A stretch of 64,000 nt of DNA. It comes from Hyaloperonospora brassicae. Taxonomy: Eukaryota > Oomycota > Peronosporomycetes > Peronosporales > Peronosporaceae. Location of the stretch: contig CANTFL010000234.1 of the NCBI GenBank assembly GCA_947650285.1, positions 213,733-277,732 of the forward strand, given 5' to 3'. The stretch's first letter is position 1, and each line of letters starts with the position of its first letter. Below the pieces are notes generated by a model. The model was not told the DNA's origin. It saw only the letters and a list, made by a program, of their open reading frames with translations, and did not search any database. Made by a program: the position numbers and the translations under genes. Positions 19,626 to 28,008 of this stretch are shown here, in pieces.

Positions 19626-22373
19626 ATGGTCCCTCCGAAGCATCTCCCCACCTCGCCGATCTCGTCGGAAGGCTCCACCGTGTTCCTGTCTCCGGATCGC
19701 GACCCGTCACCTGGATCGCCGGATCGCGGATGGTATGCTCCCATCGTCCCTGATCGACATGCGTCCCCCAGTAGTCTACATTCGGCCGGATCGCCAGTGA
19801 TCGCCACGAGATCGCCAGATCGACAGCCGACCAGACCCTCGTCTCCAACCCAAGACTTACCGTCTGGATCGCAGGATCGACGTGAGTCTTTAAGTGATTC
19901 CCGTTCGGTCGGATCGCCTTCGATCATCACGGACTCACCAGATCGTTCGTTTGAACCTTCCTCACTTCCCGTACCTCCGGCGACTCTGGGTGTATTTAGA
20001 TCCGACGCCCTGGCCATTAGTGAGTCTCGGACAGAGTCTGCTCCAGCTGCGGACGTTACCGGCCGCGTTCCAAGAGTTTCTGCCGACGACGTTCGTGTAA
20101 CGTTGGCTACGATCTCTTATTTATGGGATCGCGAGGCCACCTTCCGCAGCCAAGCCGACACCATTCATGAGCTTCAGCATTTATACCGAGATGCGGTCGC
20201 CCGGGGGGATCGTTTGGACGAAGAAATTGATTCTCTGCATGAACTGGTCGCCCCCTTCGTCTCCTTCGTCCAGCGTCGGTACGATTGGATGCAGGGCCGC
20301 TACGTCGACGCAGTACATTCTTTAAGCGACTGTAAACGAGCTCTGCAGACACATCGCGATCAATCGGAGGAGGTTCGTCGACTACGCGCTTTGTTACGTG
20401 CCAACGAGGAGGATCAAGGCAGCTTGGAACGACAGGTGAACGCTTTGAGGACTCAAATGCACTCGCTCCAAGCTGAGCAAAATTCTCTCCGACGGCAGCG
20501 TGACCAGCTGACCTCCGACAGGTCTTTCCTTCACATCGATGTTCTGCACTTGAAGGAGGAATTGGCTCGATCTCAGGCGGAGATCGCAGAGGGACTGGCT
20601 TCGATCAGCGATCTCATACAACAAGTGGATGGCTTGACTCCTCTGGAGGGTCAGTTGGCACTTTCGCGGCTGGAAAACGCCAACCTCCGTCGTCAGCTTG
20701 CGGAACACCTCACGGTACACGACCAGCTACAGGTGGCGGAACACGATCGGGATCGGGCCATAGCCGAGCACCGAGCGCTGCTCGACACACTGAACAGTGC
20801 CATCCTCGGGTCCCAATCCTCTACATTGACCATTCGACCGACGCCTACGAGTGCTACTCAGGCCAGATCGCCACCCGCTTCCACTACCCAGAGATCAGGA
20901 TCGCTCGCCCGTAGGTCTAGATCGAGATCGTCTGGCCCGCCTGCCAAGCGTCGGCGTGTTCAACTGAGGTCACGATCCCGAGATTCTTCTACCTCCCGTG
21001 TGGCATCCCGGCTATTGTCGTTGAACCCTTCAACACCTTCCAAGAAACTTCCCAGATCGGATCCACCCGAACTTTCATCCGATTCCTCTTCTTCCCCGCC
21101 TTCGTCCACGACTTCTGGGGCGGGATCGGGAAGTGGGGAACTGACCGGGTCGGACTCCAGCTCGGACGATTTAACTCGTTCTGTATTGTCCCACTCGAGA
21201 TCGGCCGCTCGTCGTCAACCTAGATCGGCTGCCCGATCTTCAATTCCGGACCCCTCTCCGGCTGCTCAGGTTGCTCCTGCTTCTTCCGCAACTACTATGT
21301 TGGCTAAGACACTATCGCGGTCGCCTTCTCCAGCCTCTCCGGAGCCTCGTTATCTTTCGTACCCGTCCACTCCGGTCGCGGCTGTTCCCGCAGTTGAAAT
21401 TCAAGATGATGGTTACGTGGAAGATGTGGAGGCGTCGCCGACAAAGGAGACACACAGAGAGACTGGATCCGTTAGTCCGCCTCCGGAGTCCACTGCGCTT
21501 TCGGATCGCCATTTGTCCGACAGCGATAACAGCATCATCCTTCCGACGCGACCAGTGGCCAACAGAATCATTTCTTCCGTTGATTTCGATAACCTTCCGC
21601 CACTCCAGCAGCCACGGGATCGGTGGATCCCCAACTATCTGGCGCCTTCCCGACGGGTGGCGTCCGAGATCGCTCCGTGGTCAGTTTCGCGCATCGCGGT
21701 GATTTGTGTGCGTACCATGACCATTGAGCTCCTGTTTCACCACTACTCCAAGCCCAGGAATTTTCTGTTCCCTTTCCACAATCATGGGAGAGCCCCGCCT
21801 ACGGGGACTTGGGCTTCTGGGCTGATCTCACGGCAACACATCGAGGCTCTTTACGCCACCGCCCCTTGGGATAATATCGTGGTCCCCGTGAACCCGATAT
21901 CGTTCACCATGACTGGATGGTACAGCGACATGAGCCATCGCTACCTGGAGCTCGAGTCCACTCATCGCCAAGCTCTGTGGGAGTCTACTCATGCTTTCCC
22001 GATCTCCCAGGCCCAACGACGATCCGGCCGGTTCATGCAAACATTCTGGCGTCAACGAAAGCAACGCCGATCCCGTTTTGGAGCACGTTGGAAGAACTTC
22101 TTGAAGATGATACTCAACGGCATGATCGCTGGCCACTGCGATCTCGACATCTTGTTGGATCCCTTCTTCCTCCACTATCCGCGCCCACATGAAGAACGAG
22201 TTTGGTATCCAGGGTTAGGACACTCTGACGACCCCGCCGACTTGTTGGAGGCATTGGATATGGCGGACCAAGAGGATCCTTGGCGCAATCAGTTCCGTAA
22301 CGCCTATTGGGATCACCCCGGATCGCAGATCCCTCGTCTACAGGACAAGTTCAAGCCTGCTCCATCATCTTAG
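19626..22373 (+). CDS. Antisense ORF of Gyp1, coiled-coil protein of unknown function
   Basis: Open for 915 codons from the first ATG (19626), encoded on the strand opposite gag-pol; the frame is open back to 19530. Residues 1-155 are Pro/Ser rich with repeated SPDR motifs. Residues 158-390 are a long heptad-like coiled coil (QADTIHELQHLYRDAVARGD; LERQVNALRTQMHSLQAEQN). Residues 428-450 are Arg/Ser rich with a nuclear-localisation-like PPAKRRRVQ. Residues 480-660 are Ser/acidic, probably disordered. Residues 664-915 form a conserved block (DRWIPNYLAPSRRVASEIAP; GWYSDMSHRYLELESTHRQA). I do not recognise it. Homologues occur in the same relative place in Gyp3 and, N-terminal only, in Gyp2. Substitutions against Gyp3 are mainly synonymous. 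The 3' LTR would have to act as its promoter. It could bind RNA, DNA or Gag, but nothing shows which. Confidence 0.85.
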   Translation: MVPPKHLPTSPISSEGSTVFLSPDRDPSPGSPDRGWYAPIVPDRHASPSSLHSAGSPVIATRSPDRQPTRPSSPTQDLPSGSQDRRESLSDSRSVGSPSIITDSPDRSFEPSSLPVPPATLGVFRSDALAISESRTESAPAADVTGRVPRVSADDVRVTLATISYLWDREATFRSQADTIHELQHLYRDAVARGDRLDEEIDSLHELVAPFVSFVQRRYDWMQGRYVDAVHSLSDCKRALQTHRDQSEEVRRLRALLRANEEDQGSLERQVNALRTQMHSLQAEQNSLRRQRDQLTSDRSFLHIDVLHLKEELARSQAEIAEGLASISDLIQQVDGLTPLEGQLALSRLENANLRRQLAEHLTVHDQLQVAEHDRDRAIAEHRALLDTLNSAILGSQSSTLTIRPTPTSATQARSPPASTTQRSGSLARRSRSRSSGPPAKRRRVQLRSRSRDSSTSRVASRLLSLNPSTPSKKLPRSDPPELSSDSSSSPPSSTTSGAGSGSGELTGSDSSSDDLTRSVLSHSRSAARRQPRSAARSSIPDPSPAAQVAPASSATTMLAKTLSRSPSPASPEPRYLSYPSTPVAAVPAVEIQDDGYVEDVEASPTKETHRETGSVSPPPESTALSDRHLSDSDNSIILPTRPVANRIISSVDFDNLPPLQQPRDRWIPNYLAPSRRVASEIAPWSVSRIAVICVRTMTIELLFHHYSKPRNFLFPFHNHGRAPPTGTWASGLISRQHIEALYATAPWDNIVVPVNPISFTMTGWYSDMSHRYLELESTHRQALWESTHAFPISQAQRRSGRFMQTFWRQRKQRRSRFGARWKNFLKMILNGMIAGHCDLDILLDPFFLHYPRPHEERVWYPGLGHSDDPADLLEALDMADQEDPWRNQFRNAYWDHPGSQIPRLQDKFKPAPSS

Positions 22374-22563
22374 TCCAAGATCGGTGTCCAAGCCCGATCG
22401 TCTTTCATACTCGTGTAAGTCATTCAATCATCTTCTGTTTGCTACTTCATTCTTTGTAACTTCCACGACCTCGATCCTTCTCGCTCCGCATCATTCCGTA
22501 GGGTAATTCACTTGACTATCTCCATATTCACACACAAAAAAAAAACCACCCTCCACCAGCATA

Positions 22564-22578
22564 TGCTACCGTCTAGCA
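22564..22578 (+). repeat. Hairpin between convergent ORFs (Gyp1)
   Basis: TGCTA-CCGTC-TAGCA, a perfect 5-bp stem with 5-base loop, lies about 50 bases beyond the chromodomain stop and 190 beyond the antisense ORF stop. Related half-repeats (CACCAGCATATGCTACC, CGCCTCCCAGCATATCC) flank it. It matches the hairpin arrays of Gyp2 and Gyp3. A run of nine A lies at about 22535. The rest of 22374-22630 holds nothing recognisable. Confidence 0.6.
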
Positions 22579-22630
22579 CATCTTTCAACCCTTCCATCCG
22601 CCTTTACCGCCTCCCAGCATATCCAGATCG

Positions 22631-22927
22631 TTAAGGTTCGTCCGACTTGCCTTCGTGAGACTGCATTGCTTCAAAACGGTTTCGACTCACTCGGTTCCGT
22701 TCAAACTCTTGCAAGATCGCCCCACAACTCAGATCGGCCTCATCCACCCAGCTTAAATCGGGATGTCCCTTCCACTTCACCAGAAACTGTCGGTGTACTC
22801 GCCCGTAACGGGTTTTCCTACCAGATCGCACGTCCAATATTTCTTCTACTTCGTATTCTCCCTCTTCGAGATCGCTCTCCCAACTGTCTTCTGGCAGCAA
22901 AGCTTCATCAAAGTCCAAACGATCTGC
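22631..22927 (-). pseudogene. pol: Gyp1 chromodomain, cut off by one stop
   Basis: Continues the integrase frame without shift after a TAA at 22928-22930. The text reads ADRLDFDEALLPEDSWES, then a chromodomain (YEVEEILDVRSGRKTRYGRV; HRQFLVKWKGHPDLSWVDEA) and a basic tail, stop at 22631. Gyp3 has GAA at the place of this TAA, so a single G-to-T change truncates the protein. Chromodomains on Gypsy integrases bind modified histone tails and guide insertion. If read through or before the mutation, it would be the C-terminus of integrase. Confidence 0.88.
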
Positions 22928-24902
22928 TTAATCTATTGTCAGCTGATCCTTCGGCCGTTCAGGGAACATTTTTACCTTCTTCAGCTTCGATAAATGTACA
23001 ATCGGAAATAGCCGATACGGGGTCCCAGCGATCTCCAGTTTCACAGCGTGCTCTCCACATATGTCTGCAACTCGGAATGGCCCATGCCACATGTGCGCTA
23101 GCTTCTTCGCATATCCTTCTTTAACTCGATCCAGGTATAGCCAAACTTGCGTTCCCACTTCGATCTCGTGTTGTTCTACGTTTTCGTTATGGCGATCTGC
23201 CCTCTCGTGGATCGCAAGTCGTAGTTGATCATTCACCGCTGATCGAGCTCGCTGGTATTGTCTTTGAATACTATATCTCCACCGCTTTGGATCGCGATCT
23301 CTCGTCCTCGTGTTTCCCACTGATAACGTAGCTTCCAACGTTGATCGCGGGTCCCATCCATGAATCAGATAGAATGGGGTGTCCCCTCGAACTCGATCTT
23401 GAGCGGTGTTGATGGCAAATGTAAGCCGCTCAGCATACTCATCCCAGTCTCGTTGGTCAACTTCAGCCACGTACATCTTGAGCGAATGCGTCAAGGTTTG
23501 CACCATTCGCTCGGCTGTTCCATTTGCTTGGGGCCTGTAAGCCATGGTAGCACGCTGTTTTTGTCCAACGATCCGGCTGAAGGCTCGAAAGAAGTCGGAC
23601 ATAAATCCCGGTTCTCGATCGTGCCTGATAGCCTCGCTAGCCCCGAAGCGTCGAAACACACATTCTTCATAATTTTCCGCTATTGTTTGTGCCGTCCGTG
23701 AAGAGCTAGCCTTTGCAATTACATATCCTGAGAAGAGGTCCACCCAAATGAGCAGTTCGGTGTTCCCTTTGATGGACTTGGGCAACGACGGTATATGATC
23801 CATTGCAATGATCTGGAATGGATAGGATGCGTGTAGATTCCCCGGGGATCTCCCATGAATCATCGGGCTTCCTTTTCCGGTTTCACAGTCGATACATTCG
23901 CCCACATATCGTTGAACGCTCCGGTACAGTCCTCTCCAATGGAATCGCGATCTAATCTTCTGATAGGTTCGGCCGATACCCTGGTGGCCTCCTTCTAGAC
24001 TCGTATGATAGTGGTGCAAGAAGTCTTGTTGCAACGTCTCAGGGATCACCAACCGCATCAAACCATCACGATCTTCTGACTTTCTTTTCGCCGAGGGGCA
24101 GAAAAATAGCAGATCGTTCTCACCGATCTCGTACTCCGGCGCTAGCTTTGCGCATACCTTCACTGCTCCCGCGTCCAAGTTTGACACATCGCCACTTAGA
24201 TACTTCTTGAGATTAACAATCCAACGCTCTTCATCTTGAGCTTGGACAATCCGTTGAATCCTAATTCGCTGCACTATCTCTCCCTGTATCACTTCAGGTT
24301 CATGACGTATCCTCTCGGCCGATCTCGTGATTGCAGTTACCCGAGCCAGCTGACCATCTTGCTTGGGCTTCAACAATTCGTCGAGACGGTTCAGTGTCAT
24401 CAGATATTGCCGATCTTCTTCAGCTACAATTGTTCTTCCTTTTTCGTTCTGCAACGCTGTGCTGGCTAGTCGATCTGCGCTCTGATTCCACTCTCGCTTC
24501 ATATGTAGAAACTCGTGACTAGGCCATGACCGCAGCTTCTCCAACGCTTTGTGTCTCAGAAGCTGAAGGCCCGGTGCCTTGCAGTCGATCTCACCGCGCA
24601 TCTGTCGAATCACCAAATTAGAATCTCCACACAGAATTACTCGCCCCCTTTCCAGATCGGCGAGTAACTCAAAGCAAAATAGCAAGCCATTATACTCCGC
24701 TTCATTCACAGTCAAATCGTGAGCATATCTAGATTCTGCCGCCACAATCGTCCACTCGGGTAACTTCCATACCACAGCACTGTACGACCCTCCTTTCTTT
24801 TTGATCCTAGCCGATCCGTCGAAACTGGCCACCAACAACTCTTCATCCGTTTCCACCGTTGGAGGAGGCATCGATACTTTGAGTCGGCAGTCTTTTCGGG
24901 GG
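22928..24902 (-). CDS. pol: Gyp1 second RNase H and integrase
   Basis: The open frame spans 22928-25135; real homology starts near 24900. First comes a separate RNase H of the cellular/archaeal style (ELLVASFDGSARIKKKGGSY; VNEAEYNGLLFCFELL; LCGDSNLVIRQMRGE; WNQSADRLAS). Then integrase: an H-H-C-C zinc site (FLHHYHTSLEGGHQG ... ECIDC), the catalytic triad D (AMDHIPS), D (RHDREPGF) and E (GTAERMVQ), and the tail LAHMWHGPFRVADICG. A stop at 22928 separates the chromodomain. The frame is shifted relative to the upstream RT frame. A G5 run at 24898-24902, where six would restore frame, is the likely site. A second RNase H is known from some oomycete and plant Gypsy elements. Confidence 0.9.
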
Positions 24903-27900
24903 AAATCGCGATCAGCATCTCTTCTACCTCTTCTCTCGGAGTGATACTTGCTGCTAGCATACCCAGAATCTCTTCTTCTCCTTTTTCGCACCTCTTCACC
25001 TCCATAGTCCAGTTCGACAACAAAGCAGCCCACCGTCCCAATCTCCCGTTGAGTCCTCGAGATTGCATCAACCACGCTAACGTAGAATGTCGAGTCAGCA
25101 CAGTGATCTCTCGCGAAGCAAGCGTAGTGTAGCATACATCCAAAACACGAAGTAGCGCCAGCACTTCCTTTTTCACCGTTCCATAGTTAAGCTCGTTGGG
25201 CTTCAAGGTGCGGCTAGTAAACGTAACCGGATGGTATACGCCCTCGTACTCCTGTATCAGGGCCGCTGAAACAGCCCACTTGCTAGCGTAGACTACGATC
25301 ACAGGGGGGCGATCTGGGTCGAAATGTTTGAGCATAGGAGCGGTAGCTATCTTAGCCTTTAGCATAGTGAAAACAACCTTGGCTTCCTTCCATCGATCTT
25401 CGTTCAACCATTCTTCTCCTGCTGCGAGCTGAGATCGGCCGATCTCGAAGAAATCCGATTCTCTTAACTCATATAACACCGCGGCGTACACCGCGAAATC
25501 TTCAATGAAGCGGCGGTAATAGTTCAAACTCCCGAGAAAAGATTGCATAGCTCGTAGCGTGCTAGGGAACGGGATGTTGACCAACGACTCTAAATTCTTG
25601 GGCTGAGCCTCCAAACCATCAATCGACACTCGGTGACCCAAGTAGTCGACATTACGGCACCCCCAAAAACTTTTTGTGAGACTGATAGACAAATTCCACT
25701 TATCACATGCTTCCAGCAATCGCTCTACTTTTGAGTACAGAGACTCCCATGAAGTGGATGGTATGAGGATGTCATCAATATAAGATCGGCGTCCCAGTAT
25801 AGAAGGTCGTCGATCTGTCTCCGGTTCACCATCTTTGAACACGTCGATCTGGCCATCAGCGGATGATCTCTGGCCAATCTTGAGGTATCCATACAGCGCG
25901 TTGTTGACCAGACGTTGATAGATTTGGGGCGCGTTCTTAAGCCCAAAAGGCATTCGCAGCCACTCGAAAAGACCAAACGGTGTGACAAACGCTGAGATCA
26001 GTTTGGCTCGCTCAGTCATCTCAACCACCCAGAATCCACTAGCCATATCCAGCGAACAGTACCATAAAGCTTTATCTAGGTCTTCTAATAGATCGCTGAT
26101 CAACGGCATGGGATAAACCATCAGACGTGTCAGCTGATTCACTCTTCGATAATCAATGCAAAGGCGAATATCCACTCCGTTCTTCTTGATGATCACCACT
26201 ATCGGAGACGCCCATGGTGACGTGGATGGCTGGACGATCTTGGCCGCTAGTAGTCCTTTGATGAGGTCCGATAACTTCTCCCGATATTTAGGTGCGACCG
26301 GACTTACCCTTTGCGCTATCGGTGCTGCCCCACCGACATCAATATCACAGATCGCGCCTCGTGCTGCTGGTGGTAGAGCGTTACCTCTACCCATGAGGAT
26401 GTGACGACTCTTCCAGATCAGCGATCTGAGCCGCTGTTGATCAGTGGTGAGAGGCATATCGGGATCGCCGATCTGGATGTCCTCAATCATAACTTCTTCT
26501 GTAGTCGCCGACATTTCTGGTAGTACCGCCATGTGTTGCTCGATATCTTCAGCAAACAAATCTCCGCTCTCGTGGTAGTAAACTGGTGTTCCCGCGATCT
26601 CGACATCTTCAGTCTTTAACATTGCTTCTTCCTTAGGCTCTTTCATCTCTCCCGGCTGCTCCGACCTCAGCAGTTTACCGGTCGGATCGGCTTCCGATAG
26701 AGACGACATGTCACGTAGCCATTCTTGATCGATATCGCGATCTCCCTTCGTTGCATGTTGGGTTTCGATCTCCTGGTCGTTTTCCATCCACAATAGCTCA
26801 GCTCTGTTGACTGTTTCTTCTTTGGCAACCACAACATCTGCCTTTTGCGATTCGCCATTGTTAGTTTGGTGCGTTACCGTGGAGATCGCTGGAGATAGGT
26901 TCTTCAACGTACCAGACGGTCGTTTAAAGATACGTTTGGAGGTGGTATACGTAGGGCTATCTACCAGTGGGCCGGTATGTTCTTTTGAGAATTCCTTCAC
27001 TCGATCCGTCGTAGCCTCATACGCCAGAGTTTGCCACTCCTTGTACTTCCCCGATCCGACCGTCACGAAACCTTGAGTTCGTGGTACCATATCGCCTTCG
27101 GTCCACAAGCCCAATATAGTGTGGGTGGGCAATATGATCTCATGGGCGCCAATGTTGGTCATCTGCAGGTACTTCCTACTACCAAACCCCGAGATCACTG
27201 TAGGTACCCAGTCTGGTCCTCTGGCGACCCACAACTTCATCTTAGCCCCTCCGATCCCGATCTTCACTTCCCTTGACTCTCCGACCGGGATCACCACGTG
27301 TTGGTCCTTCGCCGTTATATGTTGTATCTTCGATCCGTACGCGGGGCGACGTCCTGCGAGGTGAATGCGGATTTCTTCTGGTAGACATAGCGCACCATCC
27401 GCTAGATCGAGCCGCACTCCGGCAGGAACCATAAAGTCCATGCCCAGAATCGCTTCTTGTCCTGCCAGATCGCCTACCCACACATTGAAATAGTACACTA
27501 ACGACCCCGCGAGGGTTACTTTGATCTTGGTGCGTCCTATTGTCATGTACGGAGCTTCTCCGTCCCCGATACATTCTTGTCGTTGACTCTCGTCAATATT
27601 GCAACCGACCTCACGAGCAAAGGTGGTGTCAATGATCGACACTTCAGCACCAGAATCAAATAGCAGAGTGGCTTTTACATTGTTGATCTTGCCAACAGCT
27701 TTCGCTTGTTTGAACCACTTCCCGGGCGAGTAGTGTTTCCAGTATCCGCGAGATTCACCGTAAGCGAGCTCGATCTCCATAGTTGGTTCAGATCGCGAGT
27801 ATTCATCAATCCGCTTCAGATGGGACACGGAAGCAAGACGTTTTGACTTCGAACGAGATATATTTGTTTCCATATCTGTATCCTGCTTACTCTCGCGATC

Positions 27901-28008
27901 CGTCTTCTTCTTCTCCACGTATGCAATAATGCAGAGCCCAGAACGCTCGGCTCGTACCAGATTCAAACCTGGCGAGCGTCCTAGTTTAACATCTTCTCGG
28001 CCTTTTCT
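24898..28008 (-). CDS. pol: Gyp1 protease, reverse transcriptase, RNase H
   Basis: The frame is open from 28080 (a GTG, not a start) to 24712. It overlaps gag by about 100 bases in the -1 frame, so it is presumably made by ribosomal frameshift. Protease: LLFDSGAEVSIIDTTFAREV, followed by ILGMDFMVPAGVRLDLADG. RT: LCIDYRRVNQLTRLMVYPMP, CSLDMASGFWVVEM, catalytic YIDD encoded at 25771-25782, and YLGHRVSIDGLEAQ. RNase H/connection: VVYASKWAVSAALIQEY and HSTLAWLMQSRGLNGRLGRW. Homology ends at EEMLIAISP near 24900; the last 60 codons are out of frame. All catalytic residues I can locate are present. Between RT fingers and palm a charged insert (RSSADGQIDVFKDGEPETDR) precedes YIDD. Confidence 0.92.

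Noticed and set aside
22534..22542. Poly-A run as sign of a LINE or processed gene
   Set aside because: Nine A only, with no target duplication or coding remnant nearby. It sits in the pol-antisense gap of Gyp1.
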